Positions 8,704 through 16,010 of a stretch of DNA of 38,913 bases are shown in pieces; position 1 is the stretch's first letter; each line of letters begins with the position of its first letter. Where the stretch lies: assembly GCA_002862545.1 (NCBI GenBank), contig PKDJ01000205.1:1-38913 (forward strand). Direction: 5' to 3'. The translations under genes and the position numbers were made by a program. This DNA comes from Pseudomonadota bacterium. Its GTDB lineage: Bacteria > Myxococcota_A > UBA796 > GCA-2862545. The notes beneath the pieces were generated by a model. The model was not told where the DNA came from. It saw nothing but the letters and a program-made list of their open reading frames with translations, and made no database searches.

Positions 8704-10401
8704 ATGATCGCGCTCGTCCTGATGCTGCTCGCCTGTGGCTCCTCCGGGCCGGTCGCAGCGCCGCCCGACCTGCACGTCGACGCCGAGGTGCACCCCGAGA
8801 TGGCCGCCCACGGTGCGCTCCTCGGCACGCCGCAGGTGCTGACGCCCGCCGAGGGAATCTACGTGGCTGCCGGCTACGCGCTCGCCAACGTGATCGCCAT
8901 CGAGGGAGACGACGGCCTGATCGTCGTCGACACCACCGAATCGCGGACCTCGGCGCGCGAGGCCCTCGCCGCGATTCGGGAGCACACCGACAAGCCCGTC
9001 GTCGCGCTCGTCCTGACCCACAACCACGCCGACCACGTCTTCGGCGGCACCGAGATCGTTGGGGAGTCCGACATCCCCGTCTACGCCCACGCCGAGACCG
9101 AGGCCGGCATCGACCGCATCGTGAACGTGCTGCGTGACGCCATCCAGGTCCGGAGCTTCCGCATGTTTGGGGTGCTCCTCCCCGACACGGCGCATGCCGG
9201 CATCGGCCTGCACCTGCGCTTCGATCCGGCCGACATGGGCCTCGTCCGCCCGACCCACACCTTCGAGGACCGACTCGAGGTGACCCACGCCGGCGTCCGG
9301 ATGCAGCTCGTCCACGCGCCCGGAGAGACCGACGACCAGCTCTTCGTCTGGCTGCCCGACCGCAAGATCCTGCTGCCGGCCGACAACATCTACCAGGCCT
9401 TCCCGAACCTCTACACCATCCGAGGCACGCCCTACCGCGACGTGCGTCGATGGGTCGACAGCCTCGATGCCATGCGCGACCTGCAGCCCGAGGTCCTCGT
9501 GCCGCAGCACACCCACCCCGTCGTGGGGCGCGAGGCGGTCGATGAGGTGCTCACCGCCTACCGCGACGCCATCCAGTACGTGCACGACCAGACCATTCGC
9601 GGCATCAACGAGGGCCGGACACCCGACGAGCTGGCCGCCTCGATTCGCCTGCCGCCGCACCTCGAGAGCCACCCCTGGCTCCGCGAGCACTATGGACGCG
9701 TCCCATGGTCCGTGCGGAACATCTACAGCGGCACCCTCGGCTGGTTCGACGGCCGCGGCGCCACCCTCGAGCCCCTGCCTCCCGACGAGCGGGCGCGCCG
9801 CTACCGCGACGCCTTCGCCTCCGCGACACCCCTCGCCGAGCAGGCCCGCGCGGCCGTCGCCGCTGGAGAGCACGCCTGGGCCGCAGAGCTCGCCCAGCTC
9901 TGGCGCGACGCCGACCCCGACGACCCCGATGCCGCTGCGGTGCTCGCCGACGCTCTCGCAGGGCTCGCCCGCGGCCACCTCAACCCGAACGCCCGCAGCT
10001 GGTACCTCACCGAGGCGCTGGAGCTCCGGGGGCAGATCGTGAACGTGGCGATGCCGCCCTCACGCCCCCCCACAGCCTTCATCGACGGCCTGCCCCTCGA
10101 CGCCTTCTTCCGAGGGCTGCCCACCCGACTGCGCGCTGAGGACGTCCTCGACGCCGATCTCGTCGTCCGCCTCACCTTCACCGACGTGGAGGAGCACTGG
10201 ACCGTGCACGTGCGCCGCGGGGTCGCCGAGGTCCGGCGTGCCGAGCCCCGCCGGGAGCCCGACCTGGCCCTCACCACCACCGCAGTGGCCTTCAAGCGCC
10301 TGCTCGCTGGGAAGGACCGCCTCGGACAGCTCGACGCGATCACGCTCGACACGGGCAGTCCGATCACGTGGGCCCGCTTCCTCAGCTGGTTCAGGCGCTG
10401 A
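8704..10401 (+). CDS. Alkyl sulfatase (SdsA1/BDS1 type), lipoprotein form
   Basis: 565 residues. A GGGAG lies just before ATG. The first 11 residues form a lipoprotein signal with LLAC (Cys11), anchoring it in the envelope. The metallo-beta-lactamase domain (about 40-290) carries the metal motif THNHADHVFGG. It is followed by the family stretches APGETDDQLFVWLPDRKILL, NLYTIRGTPYRD and VPQHTHPVVG, which match the linear primary-alkylsulfatase family. The dimerisation domain follows (about 330-440), and the last ~110 residues resemble the SCP2-like sterol-carrier domain. Family members hydrolyse fatty-alcohol sulfates such as SDS. It is about 90 residues shorter than SdsA1, and the lipid anchor is unusual. 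About 170 bp separate it from the next gene, so it is probably not part of the motor operon. Confidence 0.88.
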   Translation: MIALVLMLLACGSSGPVAAPPDLHVDAEVHPEMAAHGALLGTPQVLTPAEGIYVAAGYALANVIAIEGDDGLIVVDTTESRTSAREALAAIREHTDKPVVALVLTHNHADHVFGGTEIVGESDIPVYAHAETEAGIDRIVNVLRDAIQVRSFRMFGVLLPDTAHAGIGLHLRFDPADMGLVRPTHTFEDRLEVTHAGVRMQLVHAPGETDDQLFVWLPDRKILLPADNIYQAFPNLYTIRGTPYRDVRRWVDSLDAMRDLQPEVLVPQHTHPVVGREAVDEVLTAYRDAIQYVHDQTIRGINEGRTPDELAASIRLPPHLESHPWLREHYGRVPWSVRNIYSGTLGWFDGRGATLEPLPPDERARRYRDAFASATPLAEQARAAVAAGEHAWAAELAQLWRDADPDDPDAAAVLADALAGLARGHLNPNARSWYLTEALELRGQIVNVAMPPSRPPTAFIDGLPLDAFFRGLPTRLRAEDVLDADLVVRLTFTDVEEHWTVHVRRGVAEVRRAEPRREPDLALTTTAVAFKRLLAGKDRLGQLDAITLDTGSPITWARFLSWFRR

Positions 10402-10559
10402 CGGACTCGCCCAGCGCCGCGACGCGCGGGGGCCGACCACAGAGACTGCCAACAAGCATGCTCGGACCTCCCCTCCCGTCACCGCGAGGCTCCGCTCGGT
10501 CCGTTGCACGAGCGCATCGCACGTGCGGGCGGTATCGTGCGGCCGTCGCCCCCCACCCT

Positions 10560-10563
10560 GGAG
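10560..10563 (+). promoter_or_regulatory. Ribosome-binding site deciding a GTG start
   Basis: GGAG, 8 nt before GTG at 10572. The reading frame is open further upstream (to 10368, inside the sulfatase gene), but only this start gives a well-spaced RBS and a proper lipoprotein signal. Confidence 0.55.
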
Positions 10564-10571
10564 CCCACTCC

Positions 10572-11312
10572 GTGCCTCTCGCCCTCCGTCCACCACCGGT
10601 CTCCCGAGCCGTGCGACGGAGTGTCCTTGCGTGGCTCGGTCTGGTCGTGGGGCTCAGCGGCTGCGTCGTGCGCCAGTATCAGCCGCTGTCCACACTTCAG
10701 CGGCCCGTGATCGTCGACCCCACGCTGCCGAACTTCGCCGACCTCGACATCACCGTGCACTGCGTGCCGGGCGAGCTGCTCACGCGAAGCCGCGCGGGGG
10801 TCCTCTGCGACAAGGTCGGACTGCTGTTCGAGGCGCAGGGCGCGAACGTCACGACCATCGACACGGAGGGCCGCTTTGCCGAGCGCTTCGGGGACGCTCC
10901 CGAGGGTGGCGAGACAGACGAGACACCGCGCCACGACCTGATCCTGGAGCTCCGGGCTCGCAAGACCCACAGCTCCAACCGCCTGTTCTCCTGGGCTGCC
11001 TGGGCCGCGAGCTTCTCGGTGTTCCCGGGCGTGTGGGAGTCGTCCTTCGCCCAGGACGTGGTGATTCGCGACGGCAGCGGCTTTCTGCTGGCGACCCACA
11101 CCCTCGAGGGGCGCCTGGTGACCCGCTACGGCCTGGGGCATGCCCTGCTCGTGCGCCTGGCCGATGTCGGCCGCGCGCGGGACAAGCGGGTGATGGATTC
11201 CCTCGGCCGTGAGCTCTCGGAGGACATGTACACGCAGCTGTCGCAGCTCATGCTCAACGCCAAGCTCCACTGGAGTGTGCTGCAGGCCGCAAGCGCGGAG
11301 GAGGCCCCATGA
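10572..11312 (+). CDS. Lipoprotein of unknown function, first gene of the motor cluster
   Basis: 246 residues from GTG 10572 (GTG 10611 is the alternative). The signal has a hydrophobic stretch LAWLGLVVGL and lipobox LSGC, so the protein is lipidated near residue 31. After the Cys comes PLSTLQRPVIVDPTLPNFAD, then a compact alpha/beta region with HDLILELRARKTHSS and a hydrophobic WAAWAASFSVFPGVWESSF segment (about 135-155), then GRLVTRYGLGHALLV. The layout resembles small outer-membrane lipoproteins with a CsgG/LptE-like alpha/beta core, but I do not recognise a family. Its stop overlaps the next start (ATGA), and it heads a run of twelve coupled genes containing MotA, MotB and a FliG-like protein, so an outer-membrane structural role is the simplest inference. 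Confidence 0.75.
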   Translation: MPLALRPPPVSRAVRRSVLAWLGLVVGLSGCVVRQYQPLSTLQRPVIVDPTLPNFADLDITVHCVPGELLTRSRAGVLCDKVGLLFEAQGANVTTIDTEGRFAERFGDAPEGGETDETPRHDLILELRARKTHSSNRLFSWAAWAASFSVFPGVWESSFAQDVVIRDGSGFLLATHTLEGRLVTRYGLGHALLVRLADVGRARDKRVMDSLGRELSEDMYTQLSQLMLNAKLHWSVLQAASAEEAP

Positions 11313-11920
11313 TGGCCGTCTTCGCGATCCTGCCCTTCCTGGTCAACCCGCTGAACCTCCCGCGGGAGAAGCAGGACCGCCTCGAGTGCGAGCGCCTCAG
11401 CCACGCCGAGGCCAACGCCCGCCACCCGGGCGTGCTGCCGCCCGAGAAGCCGCGCGGGGACTACCTCGACCGCACCCTCCTCCTGTGCCGCGAGCGCATC
11501 GCTCCGCCCGAGCTGCGTCACCCACGCGACGAGTCCGTGCTCTTCGAGCTCGGCGAGCAGGCGAGCGCGCTCGCGGAGGCCGCGACCTCAGCGGCTCCCG
11601 ACGGAGACCACGTGTGGCTGGTCGAGGCCAACTACCCCAACGCCCAGGTCGTCCCCAAGCTGACCTTCGCCACCAAGGTGGCCCTGATGCGTCGCGGCGT
11701 CACCGTCTCCGACCGACTCGTGGCCCTCGGCGCCGGTGATGTGGACGTGATCACCCGCATGGAGCCGATGCAGGCCTACCCCGCCGCCTGCCACCGCTAC
11801 GCCGAGAGCGGGAGCCTGCGCGAGGGCGATGTGCTGCTCACGCTCATGGTCCTCGACCCACGAGAGACCAGCCTCCACGCTGGACTGTGCACCGACGGGA
11901 GGTGGACGTGGCTGCGCTGA
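11309..11920 (+). CDS. Small envelope protein of unknown function (motor cluster)
   Basis: 203 residues. ATG at 11309 overlaps the previous stop as ATGA; a second ATG follows at once, and GGAGGAGG precedes both. The N-terminus is only weakly hydrophobic (MAVFAILPFLVNPL), so export is possible but not clear. The chain has several cysteines (one in DRLECERL, one in LLLCRER, one in AACHRY, one in GLCTDG), which favours an oxidising compartment. No family is recognised. The end overlaps the start region of the next gene. Being fixed between a lipoprotein and a beta-barrel gene suggests a partner of one of them. Confidence 0.68.
   Translation: MMAVFAILPFLVNPLNLPREKQDRLECERLSHAEANARHPGVLPPEKPRGDYLDRTLLLCRERIAPPELRHPRDESVLFELGEQASALAEAATSAAPDGDHVWLVEANYPNAQVVPKLTFATKVALMRRGVTVSDRLVALGAGDVDVITRMEPMQAYPAACHRYAESGSLREGDVLLTLMVLDPRETSLHAGLCTDGRWTWLR
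11897..11902 (+). promoter_or_regulatory. Ribosome-binding site inside the end of the upstream gene
   Basis: GGGAGG, 5 nt before GTG at 11908. It favours that start over the ATG at 11920 (which forms a TGATG overlap with the upstream stop) and over the GTG at 11887. Confidence 0.5.
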
Positions 11921-13092
11921 TGGCCCTCCTGCTCTCCCTGCTGCTGCCGCTGGCGGCCCAGGCAGCCACGCCCGTCGAGCAGGCGCAGGTGCGGGAGCTC
12001 GACCGCGTGCGCACCGAGGTCGCCGACGAGGTCCACCTCTACGCCTTCGATCTTCTCGACGAGATGGTCTGGGAGTGGTCCCAGGAGCCGGTCTTCGAGT
12101 CGCCTACGCCGGTCGTGCTCGCGGGCGTCACCGTGCCGGTCGGCCTCGGCTCGGGCCTGCAGGCCCTGGTCGAGAACCACCTTTCTACCGTCCTGGCCGA
12201 CAACCCAGCCGCCAACGTCCAGCTGGTTCACTGCCCCCAGTGCACCGCGGTCGTCGTCCACTCCGGGCCCGAGGGCACGGTGCTCTCCCGCGGCTACGAC
12301 AACCCCGAGGTGCTGGAGCGCCTCGGCGCCGAGACGGGCCGCCACGCCCTGTTCGTCGACATCGAGGCCGAGGGCGCCTTCCTCGTGCTCCGCGCCCGCC
12401 TGACGCGGCTCACGCCTGACCTGCCCATCGTCTGGAGCCACACGCTCTCCACCTCGACGAGCACGCCGGCGCTGCTGCGGGACTCGACCCAGCTCACCTC
12501 CGCCGCCGATGCTCGCCAGGAGTACCTCGATGCCCTCGAGGGACGTGGCGTCTTCTCGGTGCCCGTCCGCCTGGCCGTCCGCAGCTACGCGCAGGGCTGG
12601 AACATGCGTGCCACGCCCGCTCCACCCTTCCTGTGGCTCCAGACGGGCGTGGAGCTGGCCGCCACCGAGGCCCGCACCTGGACCGGCGGCTTGATCGTCG
12701 GCTACAGCTTCGTGCCCCAGGCCTACATGGGCTTCATGGGTCAGGCCCGGGTCGCACGCCTGATCACCGGCCAGCGGCGCTCCCTCACGCGCCCCGACCT
12801 CTACGTCTTCGTCGGGGGCTCGGTGAACTCGGTCTGGGGTGCCGCCACGCTCCCGTTCCAGGAAGACCTCGTGAACGCCGACCAGGTGCTGGCGGCCTCG
12901 AAGCGTGAGGGACCCCGCACCTCCTTCGGGGGCTTCCAGGTCGGCCTCGACGGACGTATCGGCCGGCGCATCGGCGTCTCGACCTACCTCGAGACGCTGC
13001 CGGGACTGGTCTACACGCCCAACATGGGCACCTACGTCCAGTTCATCTTCGCCTTCCAGAGCATCGGCACCGAGGTGACGTTCTGGTTCTGA
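11908..13092 (+). CDS. Outer-membrane beta-barrel protein with FlgO/CsgG-like N-terminal domain (motor cluster)
   Basis: 394 residues from GTG 11908. A signal peptide (MALLLSLLLPLAAQA region) ends at AQA. Residues about 25-185 form an alpha/beta domain: a helix LVENHLSTVLAD, strands VQLVHCPQCTAVVV and HALFVDIEAEGAFLVLRARL, then DLPIVWSHTLS. This pattern (helix, then 'Gly-His-Ala-Leu-Phe-Val' strand, then a meander ending in 'Val-Trp-Ser') recalls FlgO/FlgT/TolB-N/CsgG-type domains; similarity is by eye only. From about residue 205 alternating hydrophobic strands rich in Gly and aromatics run to the end, finishing FTEVTFWF-like with a C-terminal Phe as BAM substrates do. It is likely an outer-membrane platform of the machine. 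The next gene follows after 8 nt. Confidence 0.75.
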   Translation: MAALMALLLSLLLPLAAQAATPVEQAQVRELDRVRTEVADEVHLYAFDLLDEMVWEWSQEPVFESPTPVVLAGVTVPVGLGSGLQALVENHLSTVLADNPAANVQLVHCPQCTAVVVHSGPEGTVLSRGYDNPEVLERLGAETGRHALFVDIEAEGAFLVLRARLTRLTPDLPIVWSHTLSTSTSTPALLRDSTQLTSAADARQEYLDALEGRGVFSVPVRLAVRSYAQGWNMRATPAPPFLWLQTGVELAATEARTWTGGLIVGYSFVPQAYMGFMGQARVARLITGQRRSLTRPDLYVFVGGSVNSVWGAATLPFQEDLVNADQVLAASKREGPRTSFGGFQVGLDGRIGRRIGVSTYLETLPGLVYTPNMGTYVQFIFAFQSIGTEVTFWF

Positions 13093-13100
13093 GCCTGCTG

Positions 13101-14033
13101 ATGCTGTGGCTCGTGGGCACGGCCCACGCCGACCCAGCCGCGACCCGGGACGCCCTGGATCGCCTGCAGGAGATCCTGGAGATCCGCCTCGACGCCGGCA
13201 CCCTGTCGGCCGAGGAGGTGGTTCCGGCCCTCGTGGTGAGCACGAGCCCCCGCTACGAGGCCTCCAGCGAGTGGTTCGCGGGCCGCACCCTCGACGTGCT
13301 CGAGCAGACCTTCGGCAGCGGCACCCTGCGCCTGTGCGAGGCCTGCATGGTGCCCCGCACCTGGGTGGAGCACGGCCACCTCGCATACGCCGCCGGACCG
13401 ATGTCGCTCGATGAGATCGCGCGCCTCGATGCCTCCACCCGAGGCAGCAGCCCAGCCGCGAAGACCGCAGTCTGGATCGACGAGCACCGCGGCGGCATCG
13501 CCGTCCGCATCGTCGACATCGGCACGGGGAAGGTGGTCTTCGCGCGCAACATCGACCCGAGCCTCAACGAGTACCGGAACTCCGAGCGCATGGCGACCCT
13601 CGCCGAGGAGTACGAGCGGCGAGCCCGCGGCGACAGCCTCACCCAGGGCTTCGTCGACGTGGCCTTCTACCCCGGCCAGCACATCTCTCTCGACTGGACC
13701 GATCAGTGGGGGAAGACAAACGCCAACCTCACCGGCGTGACCCTGTCGATCCTCGACCCGGTGGCGGGCATCGGACTCGCACACCACCGCCGGGTCCCCC
13801 TGGCGGACATGCTGGTGGGTGGAAAGCTGATCCTCAGCCTCCCCACCGCGATCGTGGCGAACGTCAGCGACGACTCCAGCGACGTCATCGACCCCCTGCT
13901 CACGGGCGTCGCCATGGTGCGCTTCCCCCTGGGCCGGTCCAACTACGGCCTGATCGCCAGCGCCTCGACCAACGGCGAGATCGGCCTCGGCATCTCTCTC
14001 ATGAACTTCAGCCTGATCCCGGTGATTCCATGA
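13101..14033 (+). CDS. Second envelope beta-rich protein with FlgO/FlgT-like domain (motor cluster)
   Basis: 310 residues from ATG 13101. The visible signal peptide (MLWLVGTAHA) is very short, yet the frame upstream reads LVLSLL directly before the Met, so a non-ATG start (CTG 13089, 13095 or 13098) may be used. Residues about 20-155 again show a helix, a Cys pair (LRLCEACMVP), the strand KTAVWIDEHRGGIAVRIVD and GTGKVVFARNI, the same FlgO/CsgG-like rhythm as the preceding gene. The two may be diverged paralogues. Residues about 175-310 look like a small beta-barrel or beta-sheet region with alternating strands. The stop overlaps the next start (ATGA). Function unknown; an outer-membrane or periplasmic ring part is inferred. 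Confidence 0.72.
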   Translation: MLWLVGTAHADPAATRDALDRLQEILEIRLDAGTLSAEEVVPALVVSTSPRYEASSEWFAGRTLDVLEQTFGSGTLRLCEACMVPRTWVEHGHLAYAAGPMSLDEIARLDASTRGSSPAAKTAVWIDEHRGGIAVRIVDIGTGKVVFARNIDPSLNEYRNSERMATLAEEYERRARGDSLTQGFVDVAFYPGQHISLDWTDQWGKTNANLTGVTLSILDPVAGIGLAHHRRVPLADMLVGGKLILSLPTAIVANVSDDSSDVIDPLLTGVAMVRFPLGRSNYGLIASASTNGEIGLGISLMNFSLIPVIP

Positions 14034-14659
14034 CGCAGGCCCTCATCGTCCTGCTGCTCGGAGGCTGTGCCTCCCGGGCCTACACCCACTACCTGATCGA
14101 GCCCGCGCCCTCGGCAAATGCGGCGCTCGAGGAGGAGGAGGGCACTCAGGTGCGCCCCTTCGCCTTCGGCTCCACCACCGCGATGAAGGTGAGCTGGAAC
14201 GACGGGACCGTGCTCACCGAGGTCGAGATCCCGCTGCTGGCCAGCGGACAGCGCATCGTGATCGAGCACACCCAGGGTGCGACCGATGTCGAGCGCATCC
14301 CCGCCACCGGACTGATCCCGCCGCCCCCCACCGTCGCCGACAGCACGCTCGACGAGGCGTACCGGGAGCGCGGCCTGAGGGTCGACCCCGACGCCTCCGA
14401 GGTCAGCATCAGCGCCTCCCGCACCCGCATGCAGGAGGCTCTCGAGGCGGGCAACCACCAGCTGGCCCTCGAGTGGTGCGAGCTGGTGCTGGCCCGCTAC
14501 CCCTCTCACCCCGAGACCCTGCGAGCCAAGGGCTCGATCCTCCTGCTCCTCGGTGAGCGGGACAAGGCGATCGAGGTGTACGAACAGGTCGAGGAGATCG
14601 AGTCGGACCCTGTGGTCCGCCGAAAGCTCGACGAGCTCCAGCGCGAAGACGTGCCCTAG
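14030..14659 (+). CDS. Lipoprotein with TPR-like helical repeat (motor cluster)
   Basis: 209 residues. ATG 14030 overlaps the upstream stop (ATGA). The frame stays open upstream, but only this start gives the lipoprotein signal ending LLLGGC (Cys13). Residues 20-100 are beta-rich (STTAMKVSWNDGTVLTEVEI). From about residue 125 paired helices with TPR spacing appear: MQEALEAGNHQLALEWCELV, then YPSHPETLRAKGSILLLLG, then ERDKAIEVYEQVEEIESD. TPR lipoproteins often act as assembly or pilotin factors for outer-membrane complexes (for example PilF/TgL). Sitting between the barrel genes and the MotA gene fits such a role; not proven. Confidence 0.78.
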   Translation: MTQALIVLLLGGCASRAYTHYLIEPAPSANAALEEEEGTQVRPFAFGSTTAMKVSWNDGTVLTEVEIPLLASGQRIVIEHTQGATDVERIPATGLIPPPPTVADSTLDEAYRERGLRVDPDASEVSISASRTRMQEALEAGNHQLALEWCELVLARYPSHPETLRAKGSILLLLGERDKAIEVYEQVEEIESDPVVRRKLDELQREDVP

Positions 14660-14670
14660 GAGAAGACGAC

Positions 14671-15390
14671 GTGCAGATCATCGGACTGATTCTGTTGGTG
14701 TTCGTCGTGTCGTACGGCTTCGCCGAGCGCACCGACACCACCATCTCGGCCTTCGACAGCCACGCGGCCGTGATGGTCTTCGGCGGTAGCCTGGCCGCGG
14801 TGCTGGTGTCGTCGAGCGCCCTCACCAGCCTGCGGACCGTCGCCTGCCTGCGCGAGCTGATCCCAGGAGTCGGCGCACTCGGACCCGCCACCGCGGCCCT
14901 CGAGGCCGACCGGGTGGAGCTCGTCGAGCTGTGGCGTGACGGCAAGCGCGCCCAGGCGGTCGAGCTCGCCGAGCGCAGCCGCTTCCCGGCCATCGGGCGC
15001 ATGCTCTCCCTCGTGCTCGACCGTGCTCCAGAGGAGGCCCGCAGCGCCGCCTTCACCGAGCTGCAGCACGCCGCGCTGTCTCGCTGGCAGCCCGCGATCT
15101 CGAACTGGGAGATGCTCGCTAAGCTCTCCCCGTCCTTCGGCATGGTCGGCACCATCACCGGCATGGTCCAGCTCTTCCGCACCCTCGGCGAGGACACGAA
15201 CATGGGTGCCGCCATCTCGCTCGCCCTGCTCGCCACCCTCTACGGGGTCGCCTTCGGCTCGGGCGTCGCCGGCCCGATCGGCCACTACCTGCGCAACCTC
15301 CTCGATGAGCACCTCGGCGCCCTCGAGCGCTGCGAGCGCAGCGTCGGCGAGCTGATCGCGCGCACCGCGGCGACGGGGCGGTCCACGTGA
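14671..15390 (+). CDS. MotA/PomA-like stator channel subunit
   Basis: 239 residues from GTG 14671, with AGGAG 8 nt upstream. Two N-terminal membrane helices (about 2-18 and 32-54) are followed by a cytoplasmic loop of about 95 residues, then helix 3 LSPSFGMVGTITGMVQLF (152-169) and helix 4 AAISLALLATLYGVAFGSG to AGPIG (180-204). Pro154 and Pro202 match the two conserved prolines of MotA helices 3 and 4, and GTxxG plus ATLYG are PomA/MotA signatures. This separates it from TolQ/ExbB. Thr161 sits where sodium-type PomA has a Thr and E. coli MotA an Ala, hinting at Na+ use. There is no long C-terminal tail as in ZorA. The stop overlaps the MotB-like gene (GTGA). Role: forms the ion channel and converts ion flow into rotation or force. 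Confidence 0.92.
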   Translation: MQIIGLILLVFVVSYGFAERTDTTISAFDSHAAVMVFGGSLAAVLVSSSALTSLRTVACLRELIPGVGALGPATAALEADRVELVELWRDGKRAQAVELAERSRFPAIGRMLSLVLDRAPEEARSAAFTELQHAALSRWQPAISNWEMLAKLSPSFGMVGTITGMVQLFRTLGEDTNMGAAISLALLATLYGVAFGSGVAGPIGHYLRNLLDEHLGALERCERSVGELIARTAATGRST

Positions 15391-16010
15391 AGCGCAGGAC
15401 GGTCCACAACGAGGAGGGCTGGCTGCTCTCCTACGCCGACCTGATCACCAACCTCCTGGTGTTCTTCGCCATGCTCTTGGGTGCGTCCGAGATCAGCCGC
15501 AGCCGCATGCAGCAGATCGCCTCCCAGCTCTCGGGCGAGGAGCCGCCGGCGAGCCTGGCCTCCATCCAGGAGGAGATCGAGGCGCGCATCGAGAGCCAGG
15601 GCCTCGAGGAGATGGTGCGGACCGACCTGACCGACGAGGGACTCAAGCTGTCGCTCAACTCCGGGCTGATGTTCGACTCCGGCAGCGCCATCGTACGAAC
15701 CGAGCAGGAGGACGTGCTGCGCGGCATGCTCCAGACGCTCGTTCCGTACGCTGAGCGCTACGACTTCGCCGTCGAGGGGCACACCGACTCCACCCCCTTC
15801 GGCACCCCAGACGGCCGCACGAACTGGGAGCTCTCCACGGACCGGGCAAACGCCGTCCGACGCCGCCTCTCCGGGGTCGGTGTCGCCGAGGAGAACATCC
15901 GGGTCGAGGGCTACGCCGACACCGTGCCTCTGCCCGAGGACGACCTCGAGGGGCTCTCGGAAGCCGAGCGCCTCGCCCGCCACCGCCGCGTCATCGTGAA
16001 GATCTACTGA
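15387..16010 (+). CDS. MotB/PomB-like stator subunit with OmpA peptidoglycan-binding domain
   Basis: 207 residues from GTG 15387, coupled to the MotA-like gene by GTGA. The N-terminus WLLSYADLITNLLVFFAML is the MotB membrane helix with the essential ion-carrying Asp (Asp18). A short linker (about 38-75) is followed by the OmpA-type domain: FDSGSAIV, EGHTDSTP (Gly131-His132-Thr133-Asp134), NWELSTDRA, RVEGYADTVP and HRRVIVKI, which anchors the stator to peptidoglycan. At 207 residues it is shorter than E. coli MotB (308), mainly in the linker. The stop codon overlaps the next start (TGATG). With the preceding gene it should form a 5:2-type ion-driven unit; neighbouring genes are not flagellar. 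Confidence 0.93.
   Translation: MKRRTVHNEEGWLLSYADLITNLLVFFAMLLGASEISRSRMQQIASQLSGEEPPASLASIQEEIEARIESQGLEEMVRTDLTDEGLKLSLNSGLMFDSGSAIVRTEQEDVLRGMLQTLVPYAERYDFAVEGHTDSTPFGTPDGRTNWELSTDRANAVRRRLSGVGVAEENIRVEGYADTVPLPEDDLEGLSEAERLARHRRVIVKIY

Noticed and set aside
6459-8828. 789-codon open frame antisense to the DNA methylase gene
   Set aside because: It mirrors the methylase codons (Gly/Glu/Val-rich shadow of a GC-rich gene), with no domain; the plus-strand frame has clear catalytic motifs.
10503-10538. Promoter TTGCAC ... TATCGT before the motor cluster
   Set aside because: The hexamers are 23 nt apart, far beyond the usual 16-18, so this is not a credible sigma-70 promoter.
11797-13386. 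529-codon antisense frame over the barrel gene
   Set aside because: Shadow of the plus-strand gene; composition is Gly/Arg/Asp-rich without structure.
13706-14029. N-terminal extension of the TPR lipoprotein gene
   Set aside because: The upstream part overlaps the previous gene out of frame and reads as low-complexity Arg/Pro; the ATG at 14030 gives a lipoprotein signal.
14671-15390. TolQ/ExbB assignment for the MotA-like protein
   Set aside because: It has the two prolines and TLYG signature of MotA/PomA, and its partner carries an OmpA peptidoglycan domain.
14671-16010. Flagellar motor locus
   Set aside because: MotA/MotB-like genes are present, but no flagellar structural, export or chemotaxis gene occurs anywhere in the window.
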